Notes: generated from the sequence alone by a model not told the origin. A stretch of DNA of 64,000 nt from Anthoceros angustus (GCA_010909165.1 MU008160.1:496001-560000), one strand, 5' to 3'; positions 21,358 to 34,627 are shown, counted from the first letter of the stretch. Made by a program: numbers and translations.

Positions 21358-23653
21358 TGGCGAGCGAGGAGGCGGGCGCCGCCGGTGAATGCGTGCGATG
21401 GCGGTGGCGACATTCTCGGAGATTGGGTGAACTCACGACGAGGATGCAAATGTCTTCCACCAAATCCCCACGCCAAGGTCGGCCTCATCGCGTTTCCAAG
21501 CCTCTGCCGCTGCTAGAATTCACGGTCGAGGCAATCCGCAAGGCCCTCCGGTGTGCGGACACCGGCCATCGGCGGACCCTTGGCGGTGTGCATTGCGGGA
21601 TCGGCGGCGCGGCTGGGCCGGAGCGGTACCGGGGGCGGTGAGGGTGGGGGTGCACGTTCCCTCCACGGCCGGAACACCTGGTGCGTGCGGCAATGGAAAC
21701 ATCCCCTCACACAACGACGCAATCACCCGATTATGGTTCCCGAGAGGCGGCGAGGAGGCGGGCGTCGCGCGCCGGGTGCACATGAAGAAGCTCTATTACG
21801 GTTCCGAGAATCGCATTTACGAGGCCATCCACTTAGGACCGAGGCGATGGGGAGGCGCTTTGTCGGAGGATTGCGCAGTCGCATGGTGGAGTTGCACGCT
21901 GCAGCCATGCCCGTGGGAGCGAGGTATGCAGTTTGAGTTTGACCGGGGGCTGCGCCGTGGACGGTGGCCCTTCCGCCTTCCCAGCAATTTGGGCCTGGTT
22001 GCTTCGAGCGCAACGAAGGTGCAAACCAGCGATTCGCCCTGCAGTCCTCACAGATGACCGCTCCCATTCACGCATGCACGTAGCGCTAACGTTTTGCAAG
22101 GTGCGCTTTTGTATGTCCGGGATCCCGATCCCGATAGCCGCCGTAGTCCGCAACTAAAGCGGTCTTGGAAGAGGAGGAAGGAGCGTGCGGCGGGGAAGCG
22201 GATTTCGACGGAGATGACGTGCACACTGGTGGTGGACGGGACAGGACTCGATCTCCCGGTCGGACGCTGAGATCCGACTTCGACCAAGTGGCTTCCAGGG
22301 CGTCATCGCCCGACCTCGGGGGCACACAGTGCACTGCAGGTGGGGCCTTCGTAGTCATTGACGATTCCGCAGATGAAAGGACAGCGGCGCCCTCCGGCGC
22401 TGCTGTTCGAGATGGACGGTCGCCCGCTGGAGCATCCAGTGCGGTGGGAACGCGCCCGCGCACCATCCGCCATCGGCGTCGATTCTTGAAACATACGAGC
22501 GGTTGCGGCATGGCGGCGAGGAGGCGCCGTCGCCGGTGAATCTCATGCGATGGCGGTGGCGACATTCTCGGAGATTGGGTGAACTCACGACGAGGATGCA
22601 AATGTCTTCGATCAAATCCCCAGGTCGGCCTCATCGCGTTTCCAAGCCTCACCTGCTAGAATTCACGGTCGCGAGGCAATCCGCAAACCCCTCCGGTGTG
22701 CGGACAGCAGTGCGGCGGACCCTTGGCCGGCGTGTGCATTGCGGGATCGGCGGCGCGATCTGGGCGGCGACGGGCGGTACCTTCCGGGCGGTGAGGGTGG
22801 GGGTGCACGTTCCCTCACGGCCGGAACGCACGCAGCGGCGTGCGGCAATGGGAAACATCCCCTCACACAACGCCGCAATCACCCGATTATGGTTCCCGGG
22901 AGACGGCAGAGGGCGGGCGTCTGGCGGTCACGGGCGGGTGCACATGAAGAAGCTCTATTACGGTTCCGCAGAATCGCATTACGAGGCCATCCACTTAGGA
23001 CCGGCGAGATGGGGAGGCGCTTTGTCGGAGGATTGCTGCAACGCAGTGGTGGAGTTGCACGTCACGGGCCATGCCGTGGGGCGAGTATGATTCGAGTTTG
23101 AGGCAGGTGCTGCGCACTCGTGGACGGTGGCGACCCTCTTCCGCCTTCCCAGCAATTTGGGCCTGGTTGCTTCATCGAGCGCAACGGAAGGTGCAAACCA
23201 GCGATTCGCCCATTGCGGTCCTCACAGATGACCGCTCTGTTCCGGTAGCCTGCATCACAGGCGCTAACGTTTTGCAAGGTGCGCTTTTGTATGTCGGGAT
23301 CACCTGTATCCCGGATAGCCGTTCATGGTCCGCAACTTCTAAAGCGGTCTTGGAAGAGGAGGAAGGCGTCGGGAAGCGGATTGGAGATGGCGTGCACAAG
23401 TGTGGTGGACGGACAGACTCGATCTCCGGCCGGACGCCGAGATCCGACTTGACCAAGTGGCTTCAGGCGTCATCGCCCGACCTCGAGAACGCGTTGCGGT
23501 GGGGCCTTCGTAGTCATTGGCGATTCCGAGATGAAAGGACAGCGGCGCCCTCCGGCTGCTGTTGATGCGATGCGCCGGAGCATCCGGTCCGGTGGGAGCA
23601 GCGCTGCGACCATCCGCCATCGGCGTCGATTCTTGAAACATACGGCGTTGCGG
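21358..23653. repeat. Tandem duplication, period about 1,150 bp
   Basis: Copy 1 starts at 21358 and copy 2 at about 22509, both near catggcg...gaggaggcg. Shared blocks include gacattctcggagattgggt (near 21,409 and 22,560) and catccgccatcggcgtcgat (near 22,468 and 23,608). Differences are again concentrated in short GC-rich patches. Frames are broken in both copies. Confidence 0.82.
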
Positions 23654-23671
23654 CATGGCGATGCCTTCCGT

Positions 23672-25330
23672 CCTCCACAGGCTGCGAAGAAAGCGCGACC
23701 ATCTCCCATGCGCTGAACGGAATGCGCGAGCGTGAGGCCAAGATGTTTTCGACATCCGCGCGCGCGAGAGAGAATCAGGATGGGGAATCCGGACCACGCT
23801 GCGGTGTTGACCAGTGCACTCGATTATGGAGAAGCGGCGAGGACATCGGATAGACACGGGAGGGTTGCTGCGGCGGTGGTGGCGTCCGGTTGGAGCTTTA
23901 CGATGTCGGGGCGATGAGAAGGCTTCATCGCCGATCGCGCCGCCGCGCGAGCTCTTGAAGCTGGAAGACGAGACCCGCCTCGATCTCGGGGCCATAGAGC
24001 CCGAGGACTTCTTTGGAGACATGGGCCACAACCAACCTCCGCCACTGCTGATGAGGAGGAGTTCTGCGCGCACGGCGATCCGAGAATGGAAGAGAGCGCC
24101 CGCGGCGAGCGTAACGATTTGTGAGGGAGACGTCGGGCGGTTTACGGAAGTGGCGCAAGAGGCCCACGATGCCGCCAACTCCGCTATCGCGGTTCGCCCT
24201 CACAAATACCACTGGAGCCCATCCACGACAGACACTGTAAGAGGCGGATTGTCTTGAAGGTAGGACCTCCTGCGCCTCTTGCCATTCAAGATTGAAGATA
24301 CCCCAGCCGCGCCATGGCCACTTTCAGCTTGCGGGTGGCGGTAGAGGGCGCGGCGAATGCGGGCCTGTCGACCTCTTCAAGCAACATTGTGATGGGAAGT
24401 CCTGTTCCACGGTTCCATGTCCGATCGCAACCCGGCATGGGGGTAGTTGCAGGCGAGGCAGTTGGGGACTCGCGGCATCGGCGAGGCATGGCGCCCGCCT
24501 GCCTCCGAGGCTGCGAAGAAAGCCGCCACCATCTCCCATGCGCTGAACGGAATGCGCGAGAGCGCGTGAGGCCAAGATGTTTTCGACATCTGCGCGAGGC
24601 GCGAGAGAGAGTGCAGGATGGGGAATCCGGACCACGCCGTGTTGACCAAGTGCACTCGATTATGGAGAAGGCGGCGAGGACATCGGATAGACACGGGAGG
24701 TTGCTGCGGCGGTGGCCCCGGGTTGGAGCTTTACGATGTCGATGAGAAGGCTTCATCCGACGTGACTCGCCCCGCGGCGAGGCTCTTGAAGCCGCTGGAA
24801 GACGAGACCCGCCTCGATCTCGGGGCCATAGAGCCCGAGGACTTGCCGGAGACATGGGCCACAACCAACCTCCGCCACTGCTGATGAGGAGGAGTTGCAC
24901 CGCACGCCACCGAGAATGGAAGAGAGCGCCCCGCTCGGTGAGCGTACGGGGAGAGAGGCCGCGCTTTACCGGAAGTGGCGCAAGAGGCCCACGATGCCGC
25001 CAACTCCGCTATGCGCGGTTCGCCCTCACAAATACCACTGGAGCCCATCCACGATGCAAAGATCGCCTGTAAGAGGCGGATTGTCAAGGTAGGACCTCCG
25101 CTCGCCATTCAAGAATTGAAGTGCCCAAGATATACCGCCATGGCCACTTTCCGACGCGGTGATGCCCATTGTAGAGGTCGGCACAATGGGCCCCGATGAC
25201 CTCTTCAAGCAACATTGTGATGGGAAGTCTGTGGTTCTACTGCCCATGTCCAAGACGCAACCCGGCATGGGGGTAGTTTGCCGAGGCGAGACGGTTGACG
25301 AGGGGCCGACTCGCCACGACGGCGAGGCAT
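23672..25330. repeat. Tandem duplication, period about 830 bp
   Basis: Copies begin near 23672 and 24501. Shared blocks include catctcccatgcgctgaacg (23,699 and 24,529), cggggccatagagcccgagg (near 23,987 and 24,820) and the stretch around ccactggagcccatccacga (near 24,210 and 25,040). Peptide-like frames such as RLDLGAIEPED appear in both copies but neither stays open for the full unit. Confidence 0.82.
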
Positions 25331-28180
25331 GGCGGCAGCGTAATCCCATGTTCATGAACTGCGTGTTTGAGGCGAGGGACAACCCGGGGCTCGGGGACCG
25401 CACCACATCAAAAGGGAAGTCCATCTCGCGGATGAGCGATTGTGTGGTGAGTCGCGTGTGTGTGGAGTGTTCATCATAGCTGCAGCCTTTCATTCTAACA
25501 CGCAGCCTCGACTCACGTGCTCGGTTCTTTGGCTACCTCGTGTACATGGTCTTGGCGGCCGGCGTGCAAGTGTCATGCCCCATGGCCACAATTGCACACG
25601 CCCCGCGCGGCGGATGGACGGCGTGCGAAGGTGTGGCAAGATGCGCCGGGCTCATCGTTCTTGAGGAAGGCCTTCAAGGCGGACATGAAAGCGTGCTACC
25701 CGAGGTGATGGGTGTGTTGTCTATCTTGAAGGCCTCATGGGCAAGTGCGGGGCAGCGCGGCCATCAAGGAGGCCGTTGCCCTCATCACGGCTGGGGATCC
25801 GGAGTTTTTCGACATTTTGCACGCCGTGGACCGCAGCTTGGCATGGAGGTGAGCATGGTCCAGAGAGGCTAACCGAGGAGGTCTTGTTTAAAAGTGCTTG
25901 CATGTTGGGGGCTTGTGGGGACGGGTTCGGACTTGTGGTGCAGCTTGGGCCTTTCGCGGTGATGCCCATTGTGAACACGTTATCTTTGAGGTGGTCGATT
26001 TCTTTTCTCCGGTGCTCAAGGATGTACAGCAGATGACTTCCTGAACGGGACGACCTTTGAGGCATGCACCCCACGAGACCATGTTCGCCGGCGGCGTGGG
26101 TTGTCTTTGCAGACGGGCGGCATACACCTTCATAACGGACCGCGTGTTCTTTGGTGAGGGGGCGCCAATTGTGGTGTTTGAAGTACCATTGATGACGGGA
26201 GGACAGCTCCCCACAGCCATGACGTGCAGGGGGACATTGCTCCTTCCATTGTATGACTCGAGGACACTATGTGCGCGAGTGCGACTATTTCTCACAACAC
26301 GGTTTATGGCATGGCCTAGCGTAGATTGCCGAGCCATTGTAGAGGTGGCCAAGTCGTTGTGTGATGTGTGATGTTCGATTGGGATTGTGGACTACATGTT
26401 TCCGAAATGCCATCCCATTGGTAATTATTGATGAGCAAGTTGCGTGTTCATTGGACGGTGTTCGCTTGTGAGTATGTGGGGCGAAGGAGGTAGCTTGTGC
26501 ACACAAAAGGAGGCGAATTAATGCACCCGCGGTCGAGAAGGACAACGTAGCGGCGCGTGCAGGTATCTTAATGTCTGGCAGGAGGAGCAATGACATCGCG
26601 CCTCTGCGGGTGCCTCCGAAAAATCGCGATGCCCGCCCTATTCAATTTCAAGCGGAAGGGGAAGAGTCCATGCGCGCTGAGGGACACTCCATTCTCCTGC
26701 GGCGATCGAGTTGTGGAAATCGTGGAGCCATGGCCGGGTCATCGGCGAGACCGTTCCGACGGCCGGGCGCGACAAAGTCACGAAAACTGGGTGAAGGGAC
26801 ATCGGGAACTTCAATCGCGGTCCGGTCGAGGCGCAAGACTGTGAGCGGGCGTGAGCAGTGGGTTGGGGTTGGGGTCGCGGGCAAAGGCTAAGGAAAGGAG
26901 GGGGGGGAACATTGAGCATGGAGCGAAGAAGGCGGCGGTGGCTCGATCGCGGTTGTTTTTGCGGGATGGGGCCACCTGCGGGCGGATCCGTTGGGGCGAG
27001 CGAGGACCGCGGCGTGGCGGCGATCGGCGGTAGCGCGTTCGCTGGACGGGTAGACGTCGACATCATCGCCGTCCATGCCCGTGTTCGAACGCTTGCCGGA
27101 CGACATTCGCACGTCGCATAGCGGATGGGAGGGACATGGTGGCGCATGTCTTGAGGTTGGAGGAGACAAGGGCTGCGGGCTTGGACTCGTGGGTGGTTTT
27201 GGTGCGTGCAGGATGGAACCATGCCGTGGAGGATGCTCCGGATGAGAGGTGGGCAATGCATTGTGGACGGGGTTGACATGCACCGAGGGTATCTATTTCA
27301 GCACATGGACACATTTGAATTGCGGAGGCCTGCGAGGAACAAGGAGCCTCCGGCAACGGCGGATTGGTGGGTTGGGGCGGGTCCAACGCGGAAGGAGAAG
27401 GGGATGCGGAAGGCGATGGAGTTGGCCGCCGCGTTCAGAAGAGTGCAGCAATGGTGGTGTGGTGAGGCGGATGCAACGGAAGTCATGCTGTGCTTGGTGA
27501 CGATGGTCGACCAGGTGTACGTGGGTGGGTTCGATCGCGGCAGCCACGTGTACCATGCGACGGTGGTGGACACGATGCCTGCACTGCGGCGCCATGCATC
27601 CTCTGACGAAGGAGCATGCGCGAGACCGCAAAGGCGATGGGTGGGCGGTGGAGTGGGGATGTGACACTCATGCATCTGTGGATGCCACGACAGTTCCGCT
27701 TAGATGTGTGGACGGGCTGGACTACATGGGCATGTTGGCGATGGCATGCGGCGATCGGCGGGGCGAATGACAATTGCCCGCGAGTCGGACGAGGGGTGCC
27801 GCCGATGCAGCAATGTCGGTTGCCGTTTCTCCTTGATTGCGTATGTCTTGTACGTGGACAAGGTGAGCTTCTTTGCCGAGAGGAGGCTTTGCGGTCTCAC
27901 GTCATCCTCGAAACCTGCGATATGGGAGCCCGAAATTCCAGTGTAGGTGCTACAAAGAGTCTCGTGTTTCTCTTCAACGTGCACACACCGGTGGCCTATC
28001 ATAGAGTTGTGGGGTGGAAAGGCGTAGGAATAATGGTGGGGTCGGTATTTGAAACATTGTATCGTGGATTTGTGGAAAGAAGCAAGGCAAGGCATGAATG
28101 TCCTTAGGCATGGGGTCCAGCAACCCAAAGCGTCAAAGTGAATAAGGCACATGACGCTCATTTCATGAAACTTTGTCGGT
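25331..28180. other. Decayed sequence, possible coding remnants
   Basis: Short frames with protein-like composition exist (25159-25479 and 26057-26371, plus strand), but frames shift and no family is recognisable. I do not support a gene here. Confidence 0.4.
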
Positions 28181-29600
28181 GGCGTGGCGGAATTATTCGA
28201 CATACGGCCGGAGATGAGGGAAACCACGCATTGTCGAGATGGAACAAGTGGCGTGCTCGGTCTTGAACAGGCTGCTCCAAGTAGTGAATCCCACCGGAGA
28301 CCACGCAGCGGGCGGTGTGGTGAGGATAGGCCCGAGTACGCCAAACACTGCGGCGATCATGGGGGCAGAGAACCAGGCGGGTTGGGTTCGCCAGGCGATG
28401 GGCCGGATTGATGGCGCGGAGTGGGCGGGCGGAGGAGGCGGAGGCGGTGTGGGGAAGGAGGAGATGAGGGTGATAGCGAGGCGCGGTGGATGGCAAAGGC
28501 GTGAGCAGGGTCGGACGATGGGGTTGGATGGAGGGGCGGAGGGGCGGGGAGGCGCGGGCGGAGGGAGGAGGCGGAGTGGGCGGGGAGAGGGCGAGGCGGG
28601 TAGGAGGGCAGGCGGAGGGGCCGAGGCGCGGGCGGAAGGAGGAAGGGCGGAGGGGGCGTGAGCGCCATCCGGGCGAGTGAGGCGGGTGGGCGGGGCGGGC
28701 GGGAGGGAGGAGGGCGGGCGGGGCCGGAGGGAGGACGGGCGGAGGGGGTGGGGCCGAGGCCCAGAGCGTGCGAGGGCAGGGCCAGGCAATGAGAGGATGG
28801 CGAGGCGGAGGGGCGGAGGCGGTGTGGTGAGGCCGGCGATATGTGGGGGGTGGGCGGCGGAGGAGATGGGGCGTCGCAAGGGGAGATGGAGGGGCCGAGG
28901 CGCGAGAGGACGGGAGGGATCCGATGGAGGAAGGGAGGAAAGTGTCGGAGGTGGAGACGATCACAGAGCCCTCACTCAGAAGCAGGCGGCGGGTGGGAGG
29001 AAGGCGGAGGGCAGGGCCCTTCGTGGAGACTTTGAGGAACATCGCAGAGGGGCGGAGGAGGCGGGGCGGACATTGAAAGGGCTCGCGGGCGGTGGGAGGA
29101 AGGGGAGGGGCGGGCCGTGCGGAACCGGAGGACGGGCGGAGGGGGGGGGGCCGAGGGCCCAGAGCGGTGCGAGGCAGGCGGAGGGGCCGGGGCAGTGGCA
29201 ATGAGAGGATGGCGGGGAGGCGGAGGGGTGCCGTGAGGCCGCCGACCGTATGGGTGGGCGGGGCGGGCGGAGGGGAGATGGGGGCGCAAGGGGGGAGATG
29301 GAGGGGCCGAGGCGCGAGAGGACGGGAGGGGGGATCCGATGGAGGAAGGGAGGAAAGCGGCGTGAGGTGGAGACGATCACAGAGCCCTCCGACATCAAAG
29401 AGGGCGAGCGGAGAGGGAAGGGAACGGCCCAGGCCGCCTTCCGGGAGACTTTGAGGAACATCGCAGAGGGGCGGAGGAGGGGCGGACGGACATTGAAAGG
29501 GCTCGCAGCGAGCCGGGATGTGCACCGCGACGTTGAGGAGGTGGCCGCACGGTGCCTGTGGATGGAGAGGGCCACGCGGTCCAGAACAATAGAAGACGCT
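28181..29600. repeat. Purine-rich, GC-rich degenerate tandem array
   Basis: The plus strand is dominated by gga, gag and ggcgg. A period of about 420 bp is clear: ggtggagacgatcacagagc recurs near 28,950 and 29,370, and gaggaacatcgcagaggggc near 29,034 and 29,452. Composition mirrors the pyrimidine-rich block at 13.3-16 kb on the opposite strand. Confidence 0.75.
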
Positions 29601-32600
29601 CGCAACCTCATCCTACAAAATGTGACCATCACGCGGGTGTGAACTGGGAGTGAGGATTGTGCAGCGACGCTGAGGAGGTGGGCGGGGCCGTGGGCGCGGG
29701 CGGAGGCGGTGTGACGGCATTGCGAGCCATGCACCGGAGGCCATGGAAATCGCACTGCGCATTGGTGGTGCAATACAGTAAACCGATGTACATGTGGCAC
29801 ATGGATCGTGAGTGTCTGAACTTGGAGCACATGGTGGTCGCCGATAACGACAAGGCACGACAACTAAGCAGGTGCGAGAGTGTTGTCTGCACGACAAGAT
29901 GTACATGTTCCACTTCGTGGTGCACGCGGCCATAGATGGGGCAACATAGCATAACGGTCTTTGGAGGACAACAAGCGGTGAACAATCTACAAGGCGTCGC
30001 GGGAGTGCGTAGGTTTGGGCACCCGCGGCGGTCCGATTTGGCGCAACCTAGTTGAGGAGGACTGAACCGGCGAGGCCGCGAGAACGGGAGGAACTTCATT
30101 CGGGGCCATCGGTGCACAATCGTAAGGTAAGGTGGATCGGATGTCATGTGAAGGGATTTGCAATGTGCTTCCACGAATGCGGCTGGAACTTCCGGGCCGG
30201 GCCGTGCGGACGCGCAGGCGTGGTTGGTGGGTGGAGTGCGTGGGTGTGAGGCGATCGAGCACTTCCGAGGGCGAAGGAGAAGTGGGGCTTCTGCAAGAGA
30301 GGTACATGTTGAGCTGCGGGGCAGTAGTGAGTTGGATACCACGAACCCTTGGCACATACATTCCTTGCCGACATTCATGCCCACCATGAGGACAGAGTGG
30401 CGACTTTCGTTAGGGTGTGGAACTTGCGGTGAGGAAAATGAGGTCGGAGGCGATGACATAGCTGGCCACGTCCGCGGAGGCCTTCCAGAGGAGGAGCGGT
30501 GGGGCAGGGCCGCCTGCATATGGGGTAGACGAGGAGGACGACAACGACTACTATGTCCCCGGACCACGATGACGCGCAATGTTGCACCTGCCACCGCCTC
30601 CGATAGCATTCTTGTGAGGGTAAGTGAACGTCGGTGAAGGCGTGAATGTGAACCAGCGATTCTTGATGACGACAAATGTTTTGTGTAGGACATGCAAGTG
30701 GCGAGGGACATGGCGTCTGGCGGGCTTGAAGTGTACAAATTACCTCCGGACATGTATCGCTTTGCAGTGGCGTGTGCTTGTATTGCGGACGGGGATCCCT
30801 CTGCAGGAGATGGTGTGGGAGTGGAATGCACCGTGCACCGTGGACATGGAGAGCCCTTAACCTCTTGAGCGCTTTTCATATGAGGTGTCGCGGTGGCGGC
30901 TAGGGGCGGGTATGTAGTGCAAGCGGGAGGCAATGAGACATGGATAGGGAAGGCGACGGATGAGGGCATCACCGCCGATAGGATAGAAACGTGAGGGCCG
31001 GAGGGGCCACAGCGTGGACACACAGGGCTCATGGAATAGCCTCTGCGTCCGAGATTTCGCGGTCAAGGCATGGGCGAGACATTCCCAAGTTCTGTCACGA
31101 CCTTACAATGGTGCATGAAAATTGTGGAGACGCTGTCGAATCACCTTTGTGTGAAACCGCATTCCCCTTGAAGTGGGCGGCGGCTATCAAAGCGAACCTC
31201 TGAAGCGAGTTCCGCGGACCCAAATCACACGAAAGAAGGCACTGTATGGGTTGTCAATTAATAAGCAAGCGTGGCCTGGAAAGGGCAAAAAAAGGCGGTT
31301 GACAAGGCCAAGGAGAATGGAAGCGGGCCAAAATGCACGAGGGAACACGATCTTGGCAAGCATGAACCGAGGGCCAAGTTGAAAACGTGGGCACAGATAT
31401 CGCCGAGTGGTGAGAATACACGAAGAGGGAAGCGTCAAAATTTGGTCAAGTCAAAGCGTGGGAAGGGTCCGAAGACACCTACAAATCTAAACCGTAAAGG
31501 CCTCGTACATCAAGTCCTATCAAAACCTGCTCCACAGTGCCTAAAGCACATGACCACCGATCCTAACCCCATGATCACCTCGATGATGTAGAGGTCGTCA
31601 TCTCCTCCCACAAGACATGGTTGGCGTCAATTCGTGAAGAGGCGTTGAGATGAAATCCAGGGGGCGATAAGCGTCGAGGCCGGTGTGCACTGTGAGTCAA
31701 GCCGTCGGAGTGAAACTTGGCCATCCACGAAGTCCTCCGTGACTCGGGTGCTTGGACCGCGAGGCCTCGCGTGATCGTTAGGACCCAATGGCCACCCATC
31801 AAAATGGGTATGCATGAAATAGTGCGCTTCGACGGAAGGCACTCTCATGATAGGAAGTCCAGTCCGGTCAAATACTGCGACCACGTTCCTCACGAAAAGA
31901 ACTTGAAGTCAAGGGTAGTTCTCTATGTGGCGGATGAGGTCGTTGTGGTCCTCATGCGCAAAAGCGCATCAAGCTCCTCGTGGGACAAAGGATGCATTGG
32001 CTTCTTGGGGTCATAAGACACTAAAACAACTCACTCCACATATTAGGATCGGGTGAGCTCGGAGGAGATCGTGGAACCCTCCTCCTTGCTGCCCACACAT
32101 CTGCTGCAGGCTGCGGCTGCGGCATGTGAGGAGGAGAGGTGGGCGGTGCACATCCCAGCCCTGGCCGCAGAAGCCTACAATAATACTGCGGTGGCACCGG
32201 CGACCATCTGCGTGTCGGGTTTGCAAGAAATGAGCATCAAACAATTCGGCATCACCATGGCGGGGAAGGAATGAGGGGCGAGGTTAGTTGCGGCTTAGTG
32301 CGAGGATGGGGAGGGGCTATTCTGTGGTGCCTCCTCCCCTCATCGCGCGCCCCCATGATGCGTCGCCCGCCTCCCGTTGCCGCCTTGCGCCCTGGCCGCC
32401 GCCCGGCTTTGCCCAGTCCCGTCCTGCTGCCGCCTTCCTCGCCTCCGGCCTTCCCCGCCTTGCCCATGTGCCTCGCCCGCCTCGCCCAGCCTCTCCTTGC
32501 CCGCCTCTCCTTGCACTGCGGTGGCACCTCCGCCGTCACCCGGAGTGAAGGCCGCTTGCCCCTCGTCCCGATCCCTCGGCGGCCCATTGCGAGGCACTTT

Positions 32601-33096
32601 GCCACCTGCTGAGATCCTCGTCTACTTTGCGGCTGCCCGCCTCAGTCCCTCGCCACGCAGGCCCCTCCTCCGCCCGTGCCTTGCCCGAGCGGCCCTTCTC
32701 AGCCCGGTCCATGCGAAACCCCCACATTGGTGCCTAGCTCGCCCCTCGCCCGGCCCTTGCTTGTCAGTGTGGGCATCTCGCCCTGCCACTGCACTTGTGC
32801 AGCGCCCGACCACGTGAGGCACGGCTACCAGGCGCCTGCACTGGGCGTGCGCGTGCTGCACTGCGTGCTGGACACGCGCACCTCGCACCTCGTCGCCCAC
32901 TGGGACCCTGGCCCCTCGTGCCCCGTCGTCACCGCACGCCTGCGAGTGCAAGCCAAATGCGCGTGGCGCAAGCGACCCGCCAAATCGCCTAACGCTAAAC
33001 CCACACTGTGCCTCCACCCTCTTGCTTGTGAACCCTAAAAGCGGGCATGTGAAACGCCTGAAGGGCCTCCCGGGACCCTAGCAGGGGCGTTGCGTG
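29601..33096. other. Repeat-island right part, no gene seen
   Basis: Mixed GC-rich sequence. 32,330-32,780 is again pyrimidine-rich. Open frames of 100-150 codons occur on both strands but overlap one another and match nothing I know. Two isolated aaccctaa words (about 33,031 and 33,147) do not form an array. Confidence 0.4.
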
Positions 33097-33116
33097 TGAA
33101 CAAAAATTTTTGTTCA
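33097..33116. repeat. Perfect 20-bp palindrome
   Basis: tgaacaaaaatttttgttca is a perfect palindrome about 150 bp inside the right inverted arm, and could form a cruciform. No partner gene is evident. Confidence 0.7.
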
Positions 33117-33261
33117 GCGTGAAAAAAAAGCATAGAGTGCGCAAAAAACCCTAAAGTTCCCTTTGTAATCCGGTGACCTTGAAAGTGGCAGCTTTGGTGC
33201 GTCCCCTTTTGGGCGTACCCATTTTCGGTGGGGTTACCACAGGGACACCAAAAGTTTCTCT

Positions 33262-33345
33262 TGGAAGAAAAAAAATGTCAAATCCCCTCATCCTCTTTGG
33301 TATGCCATAGTTTACAACGGGCTCATTTGGAACTTTATTTGGCTA
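33262..33345. repeat. Inverted repeat, right arm
   Basis: Contains cctctttggtatgccatagt and an eight-base A run. It is complementary to 11405-11486 with scattered mismatches and indels. The most reliable match is about 45 bp long. Confidence 0.65.
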
Positions 33346-34290
33346 AAAAAACCAAACAATGTTTCACGACATGGCTATACCTTGTTACAATAGTGCCTAA
33401 ATCCTTTAAGAGGTTCGGTTTTTATTTTGTTTTATTATTTCTACATTGCATTGTACTTCGGTATTACGGCTGAAGCCCGTCTTACCACAAGATGGTTTTC
33501 CTACCTTGTACTTGGTGTTGTAAATCAGGGTTTGTTGTAAATACTGGCACATTGGTTACAATAGATTTTTTTAAAATAGTGAACTAATGAAAGAATACAT
33601 TGTACATTATGTTGTAATTGTGTAGTTCTACTCATCTATTATAAATTCTTCATCCTATTTAACAGAAAAAAATTCAAGATTATTATGTCATAATAAATTT
33701 CATTGTACCCTACATTGTACAGTACTAAGTGATGTAAATATTGTTGGATGACTTACTACAGCTTTTTTCTCAATAAAAATTATAAGTAAAATATATTATA
33801 ACTATTTTTGTAAAGTACATTCCATGGGTCTACTTGTAAGTAAGGATTACCATTTTAAAAGGTAATTTATTTTTACTTATACTAAGCATTGTAAAACTTT
33901 GGGTTTAGGGTGTTAGGGTATGTTGACTAGGTTATTGCAATTAAGTGCCTTTATCTGGATCAATACTAGGATGAGGGCCTTGATATATTTGAGGGCTCTT
34001 AAAAAGCACACGCGGCAACTAGTAGCGTGCAAAGGGTGCCATGTATGGAGAAAAAAGCAACACAATTCTGGATGAGGGTTAAAGACTAAGCGATTCATTC
34101 CCCACTCTCATTGATTCAACATTTAAACCCAAAAACGTAAAGTCGCGGCCTCGTGGGGCCTTCACGCCTAGCTTGGTTTTTTTTTTTTCAGGGGCCAAAA
34201 GGTAAAACTAAGAGAGAGAATTTTCAATTGGTAAAATTTTTTACCGAATAAGGTGGAAAATTGTAACAATAGAGTAGAAAGCATAGATGA
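33346..34290. other. AT-rich spacer with a dispersed 94-bp repeat
   Basis: Composition shifts sharply to AT-rich beyond the inverted arm. 34047-34140 (agcaacacaattctgg..., agactaagcgattcattcc) matches 62254-62347 in the same orientation with about a dozen differences. No gene is visible. Confidence 0.55.
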
Positions 34291-34460
34291 TGGATGGAAA
34301 CATTTTACCATCCAAGTCAAAACTAGAACAGGAGGGTAAAAAATGGATCAACCAAGTGAATATAGAGTAAAAACGCTCGATGAATGGAAACATTTTACCA
34401 TCCAAATCAAAACTAGAACAAGAGGGTAAAGAATGATCACCAAGTGAATAGCAAGTGCCG
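34291..34460. repeat. 90-bp tandem duplication
   Basis: tggaaacattttaccatcca starts near 34294 and again near 34384. The following 70 bp also match, with small gaps. Confidence 0.8.
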
Positions 34461-34627
34461 AAATACCATGGTAGATTGTAATCTCTGTGGAGGCCTAGTA
34501 ATTCCAACACACAATCGCTAACTGGCAAGAAACATCTTACATTATACCATTCATGGATCCGTGATATACAAAAACCAACAAAGAAATATCATCTTTGCAA
34601 AGTTTCACATATATCCGGTGCATGAAT

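Larger units (their letters stand above)
11405..33345. mobile_element. Possible 22-kb inverted-repeat-flanked element or repeat island
   Basis: The block between the inverted arms contains only repeats. A pyrimidine-rich part (13.3-17 kb, plus strand) comes first, then a satellite with recurring ccaaggac (17.3-20.5 kb), then purine-rich repeats up to 29.6 kb. The same order occurs in the CACTA-like element at 42.85-52.69 kb. No transposase domain and no target-site duplication could be found, so two unrelated solo copies in opposite orientation remain possible. Confidence 0.3.

Noticed and set aside
24009-24060. GHNQPPP peptide resembling a motif of some phage proteins
   Set aside because: The frame is short, is not kept in the neighbouring tandem copy, and nothing else in the region is phage-like.
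28158-29525. Minus-strand frame of 455 codons
   Set aside because: Same cause: purine-rich tandem repeat; Pro/Ser/Arg repeats only.
33025-33160. aaccctaa words suggesting telomeric repeats
   Set aside because: Only two isolated copies, not in tandem.
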